From the NCBI GenBank assembly GCA_024760905.1, contig CM045746.1, positions 12,312,966 to 12,376,965 on the forward strand: 64,000 nucleotides of DNA, given 5' to 3'. The position numbers and the translations under genes were made by a program. Below the pieces are notes generated by a model. It had not been told where the DNA came from, did no database searches, and saw only the letters and a program-made list of their open reading frames with translations. Within the stretch, counting starts at the first letter, position 1, and the number at the start of each line of letters is the position of its first letter. This stretch comes from Plotosus lineatus. Taxonomy: Eukaryota > Chordata > Actinopteri > Siluriformes > Plotosidae. This document shows positions 32,161-44,110 of the stretch, piece after piece.

Positions 32161-32590
32161 GGCGGCACGGTGGCGTAGTGGTTAGCACGTCCGCCTCACA
32201 GCAAGAAGGCCCGGGTTCGATTCCTGGCCTGGGCGTTTCTGTGTGGAGTTTGCATGTTCTCCCTGTGCTTGTGTGGGTTTCCTCCGGGTGCTCCGGTTTC
32301 CTCCCGCAATCCAAAGACGTGCACTGTAGGTTAATTGGCCGTTCTAAATTGACCGTAGATTCTCTCCTGCAGCGGCACTGGAACCCAGTCGTATCGGCAT
32401 TTGCCTTTCCATTGGATCCTTCCGGTGGCGCCAAGACGGGGGGGGGGACTTGCTGCTTGGGTAACAGCCTGTCCCTCATTACTCCCTACCCAGGCTCTGC
32501 GCACTGGTGGGTATCACCAGCCGGGATACCAGCCAGAGCGCAGCCATAGTCCTTCGGGACTGACGGAGGCCTACCAAAACAAACCTCTAA
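32161..32590 (+). repeat. SINE-B head joined to a different 3' region
   Basis: A near-consensus head, ggcggcacggtggcgtagtg, runs to ttaattggccgttctaaatt gaccgtaga. Unlike other copies it then continues with ctgcagcggcactggaaccc, cctttccattggatccttcc, acagcctgtccctcattact and ggactgacggaggcctacca. No other copy in this window has this 3' part. Confidence 0.75.
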
Positions 32591-32732
32591 ATTGAGTTTA
32601 CAAATTCGGACATAAACCTTTCATTCGTTCATTTTTAGCATTGGTAATGGTAAGGATTATGTGGCCAGTGGCAACGTGTGAATCATTCGCTGTGGCGACC
32701 GCTGATATAGGGAAAAAGCCGAAAGGAAATCT

Positions 32733-33035
32733 CTCTCTGGCATAGTGGTTAGGGTGCTGCGCTCATGATCGGGAGGTTGTGTGTTCAAATGCCAGTTAGA
32801 CCCCCACTGTGCTAAGACCCCTGGGCCAGGTCTTAACCACAAGTGTGCCTGTGTTCACCCAGCAGTATAAATGGGTACCAGTAAAAATATACTGGGAAGG
32901 TAACCTGCGATGGACTAGCGTCCCATCCAGGAGGAGTTGACCTCCTGGTCGCTTCACGCTACGGAAACTGGGGATAAGCATCGGCCTGTTGAGCCGCTGG
33001 GCTCGGGTGTAAAAACCCAAACAGACTTTACCTTT
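32733..33035 (+). repeat. SINE-C copy
   Basis: tggcatagtggttagggtgc to gtaaaaacccaaacagactt. It is preceded at 32660-32730 by a fragment with gaatcattcgctgtggcgac and gaaaaagccgaaaggaaat, the tail type 2 sequence. Confidence 0.85.
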
Positions 33036-33515
33036 TTAGCATTGTTTTTAAAAACAATGCTTATGCATTGTCTATAAACTATTTCATCAGACGATTCCCA
33101 TAATCCTCGTAATCAGCATTTATATGCCCCAGTTAGTAGTAGGCAGCTTTCAGCAAGAGAAAAAAAAACCCCAGATAATTTTCTCTTACTTGTTTACTTC
33201 ATTAGAATAACAGCAGGTAGAACAAAATGCAAATTAATCAGTGACAGGAAGCTACTGTACAAGGGCAAAGTACCCTATGTTGCTAATGTTATCAGTCTCT
33301 ATACAGCAACCTGCCAGACAAAACATTCACTCAGCACTGATGTCACTCTGTATAATTCAATCACTTGCTTCATTTAAATTTGTGAGATTCTCGATACTAG
33401 TACGTACTTCACAACATGAAAAAGCTTACAGTGATCATAATAAAAATGCTGTTCTCATGAAAAAAAATTATAGAAAGAGATATTATTATTAGATACATAT
33501 TATTTATTAATCTAT
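33036..33515. other. Spacer, no gene seen
   Basis: A short palindrome-like tttttagcattgtttttaaa / aacaatgc lies at 33030-33060. No exon. Confidence 0.4.
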
Positions 33516-33770
33516 GTGTTGAACCACTTAATCCTATTAGGGTTGCAGGGAGGCTGAAGCCTATCTCAGCCAACTCTAGGCAAAGTCAAGGTGCATCCCG
33601 GCTTTCATCAAGAGGAGCTGCTTAGCCATCAGTTTGTTTCTGCCCTGTGGTGGCCTGTCAAGCTGTCCAGGGTGTACTCTGCCTTTGCCCAGAGTCAGAT
33701 AAGATGGGCACCAGCCACCAGTGACCCTAATTAAGATTAAGCAGTTCAGAAAATGAATGAATGAATAATT
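33516..33770. repeat. Two SINE tails in opposite orientation
   Basis: 33516-33600 is a reverse tail (ccacttaatcctattagggt). 33601-33769 is a forward core and tail (ctgccctgtggtggcctgtc to tcagaaaatgaatgaatgaa). The pair could fold back. Confidence 0.75.
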
Positions 33771-34109
33771 TGTAAAAGAAAAACAACCAAATAAAATATA
33801 ATGTAATCTGTGGTTAGCTGCAGGAGTTAATTTGATTTTTATAGCTGTTGAACAATACAGATTGTTTTTTTTTTTTTTTACTCCAGGATAAAATATAAAT
33901 GAGGCCCATTATTTGTTAGCGTCATTCATCTGGTACACAAATCTCAATGTGTGTGTGTCACACCAATCCATATCGCTTGTGTCTTATCACAAGCAGACTG
34001 AACCTTTTGTTGGGGATTACGGCTGGCTTTACTATCAGATGTGTGCTGCTATATTAAAAGCTCCAAAACAATACTCAGTTTGCTCATATCTGAGTTGCGA
34101 ATCCAACAG
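33771..34109. other. Spacer, no gene seen
   Basis: No recognised repeat apart from a poly(T) near 33865-33880. Confidence 0.4.
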
Positions 34110-34113
34110 CAAT

Positions 34114-34677
<564 letters not shown>

Positions 34678-34900
34678 AGGAGGCATGATGGTTTGTGCAT
34701 CTGCTTCACAGCAGGAAGGTCCTTGGTTCAAGTCCTGGGCTTGGCGAAGGCATTTCTGTGTGTTTATATGTTTTCCTTGGGCATGCGTGCGTTTTCTCCA
34801 AGTACTTTGGTTTCCTCCCACCATCCAAAGACATGCATATTCAGTTAATTGACTGTTTCAAATTGCCCCTAGATGTAAGTGTGTGTTAACTGTTGTGAGT
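34678..34900 (+). repeat. SINE-B copy, 3' truncated
   Basis: aggaggcatgatggtttgtg head, gttcaagtcctgggcttggc, ttctgtgtgtttatatgttt and ttgcccctagatgtaagtgt. Confidence 0.8.
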
Positions 34901-35085
34901 GTGTTGTCTATATACGTATACAGTATTACTCGGTCCATATGAAAATGCACCACTTATGAAATCTGGAATATCTCCACGGATTTATATGTGAAGTATATAC
35001 TTATGAAGCATTTGAGATAAAGAATGATTTAAAAGACATGTAAACATCATGCAATTTCATTCACGATAATCTTAATGCGGTAATG

Positions 35086-35433
35086 TTAATGCGTCAATCT
35101 GGGGCCAAAATAAGGACGTCGTGCACCCAGGCCTGCAGCTTGCAGATGGTTCCGTATGATGTTGGGGTGAATGAACCCACATCGTCCTTGAACTTGAGCA
35201 GCTGTTCTTGTCGCTGATAGTGTTCGGTCTCGGACATGATCCCGTACGATCTGACAGTCCTGGCGTGCCGTTGTCACACGTTGTTGTCCCGGTCGAGGAC
35301 GGTCCCGAGTGCTCCCCGTTTGCAGAATCCTTTGATGGAGTCTTGCGATTGTTGTGTGTGCACAGTGTAGTCGTCTGGCAATTTCCCTGGTGCTGGCACG
35401 TTCTCATTCAGGGGCTGTAAGTCGCGGCATCAT
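35086..35433 (-). pseudogene. Tc1-like transposase N-terminal (HTH) fragment
   Basis: From MMPRLTAPE, an in-frame TGA, then ERASTREIARRLHCAHTTIA, RLHQRILQTGSTRDRPRPGQ, QRVTTARQDCQIVRDHVRDR and HPNIIRNHLQAAGLGARRPY. This is the bipartite paired-like helix-turn-helix region of a Tc1 transposase, including the GRPR-like AT-hook equivalent (DRPRPG). The catalytic DDE half is absent and the frame ends at a TAA at 35088-35086. A second, shifted frame is also long here. Confidence 0.8.
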
Positions 35434-35731
35434 GTCGGCTTTTCACAAATGTCAGTGAACAAGTGAAATTTTATTCGGATTCACATGCTTTTAAAGGCAA
35501 TGTGTGCACAAATTCAGAGTGAAATTAATTTTTCCCGTGGTGTGCGTGCAAAATGTTGCGTTTTTGCGAAAAATTGCCGAGCGTTACAGTTAACATGAAA
35601 TTCTCGCATTTCATGCACCTGGCATGTCGGGTGATGTCACTGTAGTGTTGTTGTTCTATAAAACTTATATTGAACTTCATTTGAACTTAAATATTAACTT
35701 TTTTCAAGTGGTACGTTTTCATGTGTACTTA

Positions 35732-35732
<1 letters not shown>
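35434..35732. other. Possible remainder of the Tc1-like element, no gene seen
   Basis: GC-rich gcaaaatgttgcgtttttgc sequence follows the transposase start. Terminal repeats could not be paired with confidence. Confidence 0.35.

Positions 35733-35826
<94 letters not shown>
35733..35826. repeat. (TA)n(CA)n microsatellite
   Basis: About 16 TA units then about 31 CA units, ending at the first base of pogo-MITE copy D. Confidence 0.95.
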
Positions 35827-35830
<4 letters not shown>

Positions 35831-36294
35831 GATCTCTCGCCACCTCATGCTTCAATTCATGCAGCTTCAGTGCATTGCGGTTTATTAAAAATATTTCAAA
35901 TTAAAAAATAATGAAATTAAGGGACAATGCCACAAAACAAGGCCAATTATGCAAAAAAACCCAAACAAACAAAAACAAAAAACCAACCCAAAACCCCCCA
36001 ACGAAACTACTTACATTTTAATGTGAGGTGTGCATCTGAGTCCGTGCACACGTGTCTGTGTGTGTGTGTGTGTGTATTTATATTTTATTTACATCTTATG
36101 CATTATTTTTGAATGTTTAATTGTTATTTTAAGCATTTATAGCATTGAACATGTATTTATTGATATTATATACACATATACATATGTACATATACGTCAG
36201 TCGGGGGGTGGGGGTTTGATCTTACTTTGAGGAATTTGGTGGTCGCTGGGGGATCTCAGTCCCAATTAACCGCGGGAAGTGAGGGACCCCTGTA
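35826..36294. mobile_element. pogo-type MITE, copy D
   Basis: Ends cagggatctctcgccacctc and gggaagtgagggacccctg. Same orientation and body as copy C (aaaacaaggccaattatgca, ttacatcttatgcattattt, ttaaccgcggg). Confidence 0.85.
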
Positions 36295-37529
36295 CATGTA
36301 GAGCCCAATCATAGAAAGCAGCATGGGAAAAATTCTAATTAGAATTTGTTGCACATATGCAACATGGGGTGCTACGTGGTTAATGCTGTGTCACACGGAG
36401 GCATCACAAAACCCTTTAATTGCAACCTTGTTTTCCTCACTGGTGTCTCCTCTTTGGGTCTTTGTCATTCCCATCCAGATGTTCTTTTCTCTGATGCATG
36501 ACACAGAGCAAGATCTGATGACGGCAGCACAGCTGGACCTTCTGCACGTCATATAGGGGGCAGGGCTGCTATCTTCAGACTGACATGTAGCCCTTCTGCT
36601 CTTTTGTATCCTTCTGCATAACTTCTCAATCCACACTCCTCATTACACAAAGAGAATTGGAATGGCCAGAAAAGATGGCGAACCAGATGAACTTCCAGTT
36701 GAAACAAGGACTGAGGAAGCAACAAATAAGGGTTTTTGGATACACCACAATGTTCTCAAGACATCGCTGTCACAAAACCGGCCCAGGAGGCTGCAGTGGC
36801 CTTGACCTTTGACGTCAAAAATCCAACCCTTTAGTCAGGTTGGACATTTGTACAAAATCTATCTCAAAATAATGGACCACACAAGGCTGCAGTGATATTG
36901 ACTCTTAACCTATGACTACTGAAATCTAATCTGTTGATGTATGAGTCAGAATGGGTGTTTGCTCAAGTAAATCTCAAAGCATTTTTGAGATATCACATTT
37001 ATCCTAAGGACTTTGAGAGATATATTTATGGACAAACTGACAACATGATGTCTCCAGCCTGGCGGTTGCTGGCGCAGAGGCATAAAAATAGCAATAATTA
37101 AGCACCCGAGCACATTTGGACCATACTACTTAGCAAGCATGAGGTATTGATGGGATTTCGCCTGACGTTCTGCCTTCAATACCCCTTCCAATTTGTAAAT
37201 AAAAGCCAAGCTTGTTTGTAACATCGTCTCACATCAACAAACAAATGTCTCGAGATTGGCGTCACTCACATGCCCTCACGTCTTGTTTGGGACTTCACAA
37301 TACAGTACAGTACTTGCTTCTGACTGGTTTAAAAAGATGTTCTATGATACGAGAAGGAATGTAACAGAATGTAATTATGTTTCTGTGCAGAATCATGTTC
37401 TACTAAACCCTGCTGGTGGCGACCGAGAGGCGAACTGTATCTTCAAATTGTAGTGGAGGTAACTGATACCGTCGTCTATCCTTCTATTAAATTTCATATA
37501 AAGCATGCAACACACCTCACGTTAATCAT
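36295..37529. other. Single-copy-looking region, no gene assigned
   Basis: One of the longest stretches without a recognised repeat. ORFs at 36323-36556 (+) and 36391-36636 (-) lack domains or clear splice pairs. It could include cntnap2 intron or regulatory DNA. Confidence 0.4.
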
Positions 37530-37664
37530 AGAGATATGCCCTATAATGGCCTGGCGAGCTGTCCAGGATGTACTCTGTCCTCACCCAGAGTTGGCTGACA
37601 TGGGTGCCAGTCTACCTGTGACTCTAATTAGGATTAAGCGGTTCAGACAATGAATGAATGAATG
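37530..37664 (+). repeat. SINE-A tail fragment, type 1
   Basis: tggcctggcgagctgtccag to tctaattaggattaagcggt and gaatgaatgaatg. Confidence 0.8.
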
Positions 37665-37873
37665 CGAATTAGAAACATATAATTACAGACAATAGGGTGG
37701 ATCCACATTTCTGAAGCTCAGACAAACCAACGATGTATATTCTATTGGTAAGACTGTAATTTGCGTTTAAGGCGTTGTCTGGAATTTTTAATCCTGATAG
37801 AACCAGACTTTTACTGTTGCTTCTTAATCCCAGTTTAAAAAAAAAAAAAGCTACTTTTGTTCAACTACTAGTA

Positions 37874-37874
37874 C

Positions 37875-37917
<43 letters not shown>
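37874..37917. repeat. (TTA)n microsatellite
   Basis: About 14 units. A second TCA/TTA tract lies at 38094-38138. Confidence 0.95.
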
Positions 37918-37919
<2 letters not shown>

Positions 37920-38138
37920 TCCGAGTGTGTGTCTGTCTGTCTGATTGTTGAAAGTTGAGAACTAATGAAGGGATTCCCATGAAATTTTCACCAAATGTGC
38001 ATCAGGGGGACAACAAATAAATCCATAAATTTTGATATGAAACCATATTCAGACCCAGAAGTGTGAAGGAATGCATTTCTGGTTGTTATTATTACTGTCA
38101 TCATCATCATCATCATCATTATTATTATTATTATTATT

Positions 38139-38433
38139 AACATTATACTGCAATATTTTACAGATAAGGTTGACCATAGCAGCACCTTTCCAGTCACCAC
38201 TGCAGAGGTGCTTGAGAGAAAAGGGGGAGCTCAGAGAAGGGTAGGTTAAAAGGGGGGTGCGATCAAAAGGGTTGCCATGGAAACAAATGGAAGTTTATGC
38301 AGTAGGAATAGAGAAACAGACCAAAAGAGCGAGGAAGGTATAATGTGTAATGCAGCAACTCCATCGCCCCCATCGACACACCCTGGTCATCCTGCTACTC
38401 ATTTTATCTTTTCTCTTGCCTGTTTTATCATAC
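38139..38433. other. Spacer, no gene seen
   Basis: No recognised repeat or exon. Confidence 0.4.
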
Positions 38434-38482
38434 ACTCTACTGTACTGTGCTGTACTGTGCTGTACTGTGCTGTACTGTGCTG
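38434..38482. repeat. 10-bp minisatellite
   Basis: Four to five tandem copies of ctgtactgtg. Confidence 0.9.
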
Positions 38483-38796
38483 GGAGCAGGACACGAGGGG
38501 AGCTGCAACAAACCTGGGTATGGTCAACCAGGCATTAATGCATGTGCGTGAATTATATGCAGGCATATGATAAAAATTAAGAGAGTACAGGAAACATGGT
38601 ACAGGTTAGTGCAGATGTGGAGATGAAAGAAAATGACACATGACAGCAAAACGAAGGATGATTTAGAGTATTAAAAGTTAATGAGAACCAAAGAAGAATT
38701 AAATTCTAAAATAAACACTAGTGCAGAATTTTGACCTGTACATGTGACTGTCCTTCCAGTAACCTTCTGATACGGCTTTGCTAATACTGTGCTGCT

Positions 38797-38799
<3 letters not shown>
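38483..38799. other. Spacer, no gene seen
   Basis: No recognised repeat or exon. Confidence 0.4.

Positions 38800-38891
<92 letters not shown>
38800..38891. repeat. (CT)n(CA)n compound microsatellite
   Basis: About 24 CT units followed by about 20 CA units. Confidence 0.95.
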
Positions 38892-38894
<3 letters not shown>

Positions 38895-39235
38895 TCTGAG
38901 CAATGCAGAACAGATGCAGAACAATCCCCCATACCGGCAGAAGGAACCATTTCACGGCTACTTCTACTGATATCCAGAGAATCAAGGCATTACAATTACA
39001 ATACCTTACAATTAAAGGAATAATAAAAAACAAGCATTACTTATACCGCTGGCATGTAGCAAGGTACCATCTCAAGTAACCTATGTGCTTCTGTTCTTCT
39101 CCACAGCAGATCCTGTGAGTGCATGCATGTACATGTCTCTGTGGCTCCCATTCAGCTTCTGCAGCTGGAAGAAAACCTGGAGAGTGAGTGCACCTACGGC
39201 CTGGATCTGGAGTCTAATCTCAGCAAGGCTGTGAC

Positions 39236-39238
<3 letters not shown>

Positions 39239-39288
<50 letters not shown>
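39239..39288. repeat. (CA)n microsatellite
   Basis: About 24 CA units. Confidence 0.95.
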
Positions 39289-39291
<3 letters not shown>

Positions 39292-39898
39292 AAAACAAAC
39301 CCTGCCTTCTGATATGGGCCAGACAGATTAAATCAAGATGCCAGGTGGCACAGCTAAAAAGGACTCTTATTATGTTGACATGGTTTATATCTATTTATTT
39401 TACCCATCAGCGCATCTACAGGGGAATGTGTGCATTAGTACCAGTATTGCAGAATGCACACTCTGCATAGAATACATATTAAAAGGGTTTCTGCCCTATA
39501 CAGTGTGTTGCAATATCTATTATATTGGATTGTGTATGAACCCCACTATAACCCACACTTTGATCACTTTAAATCTTTTAGACATTAAAATTTTTTTTTA
39601 CAGTGGTGCTTAAGCCTCGGTATGCTCTTTAGAATTTATTTTTACATTTCTCCATCTAATGATGTTTTAAATCATGTTTATGCAACAATATAGAAATTTC
39701 ACTGAACACTCACTGCTGTAGCCATATAAAACAACTGTCTCTTATACGTTATATAATTACTGCTATCAGCAGAAATATGATACCGTACTGTACAGTGCAA
39801 TTGTTTTATTAATTTATTCATGAATTAATTGTGCACCCAGTGGCCCTCAATTAGTCTGGCATAAAAACCAGTGCAGATCTGAAATCATGACACAACAG
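39289..39898. other. AT-rich spacer, no gene seen
   Basis: No recognised repeat or exon. Confidence 0.45.
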
Positions 39899-40232
39899 GT
39901 TTATGGGCCTAGTGGTAAAAGGTGCTGGATCACTCATCTTGGGGTTGGGGTTCAAGCCCGACTCTCCACAAGGTTGTCACTGTCCCCCCAGTGCAGCTAA
40001 CTGGGTTATCAAAGACAGGCCATGTCTTTCACTGTCTGTGGGGAGAGGCTGTAAAAGAACCATTGCTGACTTTCAACAAGAGTAGCTGCAAAGCCGTCAG
40101 CGAGTTTCAACCCTGCGATGGCCTGGCGAGCTGTCCAGGGTGTACTCTGCCTTCGCCCGGAGTCGGCTGGGATGAGCGCCAGCCAACCTTGCGACCCTAA
40201 TGAGGATTAAGCAGTTCAAAAAAATAAATAAA
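39899..40232 (+). repeat. SINE-A, full length, tail type 1
   Basis: gggcctagtggtaaaaggtg head, core ctaactgggttatcaaagac, tail accctaatgaggattaagca. Confidence 0.9.
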
Positions 40233-40588
40233 CAAATGTGTTTATATATAACTTCTGAAGCACTTCATATCTTACCAATCATAGCGTAACCTCACCGCTG
40301 AAAAGCAGCATGATTTATATATTTTTGGTGTAGAAGTGACATTTCTTAACTTTATGGCATTAGAGTTGTAACATGACTGAGACAACAAACTTCTCCAGCC
40401 TTGAAATAAAAGCACAAATCCAACCGAATGAATTACTGCCCTCGCTTGCTCGCTGCACCATCGGGAACCAGGAATTTATTATAAGCTTCATTGTCAGCAG
40501 GATTGCACAAAAATTACTAATATTTTTATTTATTTTGAAGACTGCGATATAAAGTCTTAGGTACTAACAAAAAAATACAGCATAGAAA
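40233..40588. other. Spacer, no gene seen
   Basis: No recognised repeat or exon. Confidence 0.4.
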
Positions 40589-40828
40589 TACAGTCGGCCC
40601 TCTACTTACGAAATTAATCCGTTCCAGTGCCTTTTTCGGAACCTGGAGTTTTCGTAAGTAGAGGTGCATTTTACATGTAAAATGCATGATTCGTTGCAAG
40701 GCTCCCAAGACTACCCCATAAACCCTTTACAAATGATAAAAGTACTCCAGTTTGAAATGAAATATGTGTTAAAAGTAAAAGAAAATTATTTACCTTTTTT
40801 TCAATCTCTGGAACCACCCACGCGGCGC

Positions 40829-41113
40829 TTAAAAGTCCGGGGGTTGCTGGTCTGAAGAACCCTCACCCCAACCCTCCTTCACGAGGTCCTTAAATATGGC
40901 GGTTGCTTTTTCCGAAATAATCGCCTCCGTCACTGTATCTCCGCTTTTAATGCCTCCTTCTGCTTCAGTATCGTATTGGCCATACTCCTTTGCGATTTCG
41001 CTCAACCGCATCCCACTTTCGTATTTTTTTTTAATCTCCTGCTTCACTTCGATTGATAATGAAGCCCGCTTCTTCTTTTCGGTGTCACCGGGAATCACTT
41101 TCTTGGGGTCCAT
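40829..41113 (-). CDS. Internally deleted Tigger transposase ORF
   Basis: Reading from MDPKKVIPGDTEKKKRASLS then IEVKQEIKKKYESGMRLSEI and AKEYGQ gives the CENP-B-type DNA-binding start of a Tigger transposase. It passes without a stop into YDTEAEGGIKSGDTVTEAII and EKATAIFKDLVKEGW, which looks like a downstream part of the same protein family. The result is a 94-codon open frame ending QQPPDF. The second HTH and DDE domain are missing. The open frame can extend further upstream into the insert, so the natural start is taken as MDPKK at 41113. Such a product could bind element ends without cutting. Confidence 0.7.
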   Translation of the reverse strand: MDPKKVIPGDTEKKKRASLSIEVKQEIKKKYESGMRLSEIAKEYGQYDTEAEGGIKSGDTVTEAIISEKATAIFKDLVKEGWGEGSSDQQPPDF

Positions 41114-41530
41114 GATGGATAACGAAATCTTCTTCTTTTCCTTTCGGCTTTTCCCTTCAGGGGTCGCCACAGCGAATCATCTGCCTCCATCTCACCCTAT
41201 CCTTTGCATCTTCTTCTCTTCCTCTTCTCTCTCTGGCAACGGACACGCCTCCCGCCTCTCCTTCTTAGACGTCTTCGACCAACAGTAGTCCAATTTCCAT
41301 CAGCACCCTGTTGGTTGACGGCACTGATGGCGGTCGTTGTTAACCCGGGCCTCGACCGATCCGGTATGTCATTTTTTCTTGTGATTCGCATAGTTTATTC
41401 GGCATTTGTTTTACGCCGGATGCCCTTCCTGACGCAACCCTCTGCATTTATCCGGGCTTGGGACCGGCGTGAGGGAGAGACACTGGTTTGTGCCCCCCCC
41501 CTCACGGCTGCATTTGATGGATAACGAAAT
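41114..41530 (-). mobile_element. Non-autonomous LINE-derived insert with 15-bp target duplication
   Basis: The inserted DNA occupies 41129-41515 between two exact copies of gatggataacgaaat (41114-41128 and 41516-41530). On the minus strand it starts with a GC-rich region (gggcttgg-type, ggaagggcatccggcgtaaa, gaccgatccgg reversed) typical of fish LINE 5' ends. It finishes with gcgacccctgaagggaaaag ccgaaagg, the same 3' end as the LINE at 19.7 kb. It therefore looks like a LINE that kept only its 5' and 3' ends. Confidence 0.88.
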
Positions 41531-41929
41531 ATAACGCTGCAATCATCACTTTCAAAAAACTCACGAGCCAACAGTCCTGTTCAACTCTCGCGTGTGACAA
41601 ACAGGAAGTATGGGTACAGTTCAGCTCCCTCCTGGCCAACGGAAGGCCAGCAGGGCGGGATGTTGGGAGACAGCCAATGAGAGAGCAACTTGCGCATTGT
41701 TTGAATTTTTGAATGGTGTGTTTGCCGATTTTCGTAAGAAGAGGTTGTTTCGTATATAGATGGCGAAAATTTAGGAAAATGTTTTTCGTAACCTGGATTT
41801 TTCGAATTCAGAGGTTTTTGTAAGTAGCAGGCCGACTGTATAGCATTGCTGTCAATATATAGCTAATATTTGAATGTTTTATTCATTTACTCATAACATT
41901 TTTAGCCTAAACTATGATATATTCATTCA

Positions 41930-42124
41930 TTCATTTTCTGAAACTGCTTAATCTTAATTAATATCGTGAGGAGGCTGGCGCCCATCCCAGCCAACTATGG
42001 GCAAGGGCAGAATACACCCTGGATATCTCGCCAGGCCATCGCAGGACGGAAACATGCTGACGGCTATGCAGCTACTTTTGTCAAGTCAGCAATGGTTCTT
42101 TTACATGAACCTCGCACCATAGAG
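41930..42124 (-). repeat. SINE-A, 3' part (split by hAT MITE)
   Basis: Tail cattttctgaaactgcttaa through the core to ctcgcaccatagag. It continues at 42400. Confidence 0.88.
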
Positions 42125-42399
42125 CAGGGGTGTCAAACTCGTGCCACAAAGGGCCATGTCGCTGCAGGTTTTTGATTCAACCATGCCGCAGCACACCTGA
42201 CTTTGCTCATTTAAACAAACAGTTTGAGTCTTCAGGCAGTTGATTGGTCAATATGTGTGCTCTCTACAGAGACTGACCAATGAACTACATGAAGACTCAG
42301 ATCAGCTGTTTAAATGAGCAAAATCAGGTGTGCTGCTGCTTGGTTGAAACAAAAACCTGCAGCCACATGGCCCTTTGTAGCACGAGTTTGACACCCCTG
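42125..42399. mobile_element. hAT-type MITE 1 inserted in SINE-A
   Basis: Ends caggggtgtcaaactcgtgc and cacgagtttgacacccctg form a near-perfect inverted repeat of more than 30 bp. Flanking 8-mers ccatagag and tcatagac are diverged forms of one duplicated target, ccatagac, which is the normal SINE-A sequence at this point. No coding capacity. Confidence 0.9.
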
Positions 42400-42540
42400 T
42401 CATAGACAGTGAGAGACATGGCCAGCCTTTGATAACCCACTTAGCTGTACGGGGGCAGTGACAACCCGTTGAGAGTGGGACTCAAACCCCCAACCTTAGG
42501 ATCAGCGATCCAGCACCTTACCACCAGGCCACCACTGCCC
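42400..42540 (-). repeat. SINE-A, 5' part (split by hAT MITE)
   Basis: tcatagacagtgagagacat through cccccaaccttaggatcagc to ccaccactgccc. Confidence 0.88.
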
Positions 42541-42547
42541 AAACTAT

Positions 42548-42548
42548 G

Positions 42549-42589
<41 letters not shown>
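42548..42589. repeat. (ATA)n microsatellite
   Basis: About 14 units. Confidence 0.95.
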
Positions 42590-42747
42590 TACACAAACTT
42601 ATAACCAAAAACAAGCCAGAAGTCAGCCCAGAGCCAGGCAGCTGAAATCTGAGGGAAAGCCTGGACTCTCTTGTGTATTACAGACGTGTTCTCATTTTAT
42701 TTTATTTCGCTTTCTGATTTTTTTTCCCCTCGAGACGTTCCTGCAAC

Positions 42748-43107
42748 CGGGGCAGTGGTGGTTCAGAGTATAGGGCGCTGGATTGCTAATCCAAAGGTTG
42801 GGGGTTCGAGTCCCACTCTCCACAAGGTTGTCATTGTCCCCCCCAGTGGAGCTAACTGGGTTATCAAAGGCCGGCCATGTCTCTCACTGTCTATGGTGTG
42901 AGGCATGTAAAAGAACCATTGCTGACTTTCGACAAGAGTCGGCTGCAAAGCCGTCGGCGTGTTTCCGCCCTGCGATGGCCTGGCAAGCTGTCCAGGGTGT
43001 ACTCTGCCCTCGCCCGAAGTTGGCTGGGATGGACGCCAGCCTCCCCGCGACCCAAAATTAGGATTAAGCGGGTACAGAAAATGATGATGATGATGATGAT
43101 GATGACT
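42748..43107 (+). repeat. SINE-A, full length, tail type 1
   Basis: ggggcagtggtggttcagag head, close to the consensus, with a gatgatgatgatgatgatga end rather than gaatgaat. Confidence 0.9.
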
Positions 43108-43269
43108 TTCCTGCATTCACCACACTGATCCCAGTCACCCGACTTTTCACCGACACATCATATAATCTGTAATACACCTGTCTTGCCTCACCCGGAAATA
43201 CAAACTCATTATAAAAATACATATTGTAAAGTATTGCTCCAATATAAACACATGCATGTTAGGATTACT

Positions 43270-43430
43270 ATTCCAGATTGACATTAGGTGTGAGTGTGAA
43301 TGGATGCATGTTTGTGTGTTGGCCTGGCAAGCTGTTTAGGATGTGCCCAGGTTTCGCCAAGAGTTGGCTGAGATAGGTTCAAGCCACCCCACAACCCTAG
43401 TAGGATTAAGCAGTTCAGGAAATGACTGAG
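43270..43430 (+). repeat. SINE-B 3' fragment
   Basis: aggtgtgagtgtgaatggat, gcaagctgtttaggatgtgc, gtaggattaagcagttcagg. Confidence 0.75.
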
Positions 43431-43751
43431 TGATTGCGATAGTATATACAAATTTTTTTTTTTGTCAGTTACTTGCCTGCCTTGTATATTTTTGTCTCTG
43501 CTCTGCGTTAGATGAACTGTCTGTCTGATTGCCTGAACCGTGCCTGTCTCAAGGTTATGATATTGCACTTATACTCTCAAGGTTATGATATTGCACTTAT
43601 ACTGTTGGATTTGTCTGCCTGCTCTTCATTTTTTGCCTCCATCTCACGCTATGCCACTCCACAGAATGCAAAGCCAACAATCTTTGCCATATGCAGCATA
43701 TTTTAGTGATTGTTATAGTTAAAGAAAAAAGTGAACAATTTTTGATGATGA
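43431..43751. other. Spacer with a 28-bp tandem duplication
   Basis: ctcaaggttatgatattgca cttatact occurs twice in a row at about 43550-43605. No exon. Confidence 0.5.
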
Positions 43752-44110
43752 ATATTCATTCATTCATTCATTCATTCATTCATTCATTTTCTGAACCTCT
43801 TAATTCTAATTAGGGTTGCAAGGAGCTTGGCACCCATCTCAGCTGACTCTGGACAAGGGCAGGGTACAACCTTGGACAGCTTTCCAGGCCATCCCAGGGC
43901 CAACATACACATACACAATCACACCTAGAGATGATTTGAAACAGCCAATTAGCCTACTGCGCATGTTTTTTGGACTTTGAGTGTGAACCGGGGTACCCAG
44001 AGGAACAGGAAAGCTCCACATTGAAATGCCCTCACTGAGTCCGAGACTTGGACCTGGGACCTTCATGCTGTGAGGTGGATGCGCTAGCCTCTCGGCTAAA
44101 TTGCCATCAT
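43752..44110 (-). repeat. SINE-B copy
   Basis: (ATTC)n start, cattttctgaacctcttaat tail, gccaattagcctactgcgca middle, ggaccttcatgctgtgaggt head. Confidence 0.85.

Larger units (their letters stand above)
40589..41840 (-). mobile_element. Tigger-type element with nested LINE-derived insert
   Basis: Ends cagtcggccctctacttacg and cttttt-free gtaagtagcaggccgactg, flanked by TA on both sides. The sub-terminal DNA (aacctggatttttcg, aaaatgtttttcgtaa) matches that of the Tigger at 25927, so both belong to one group with diverged tips. A shortened transposase ORF lies on the minus strand, and a 387-bp element is inserted just upstream of its start codon. Confidence 0.88.

Noticed and set aside
39080..39240. 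Possible plus-strand exon with a ttctccacag acceptor and a gtgagt donor
   Set aside because: The short peptide (HVSVAPIQLLQLEENLE) matches no known family and has no partner exons. Splice-like signals of this quality occur by chance.
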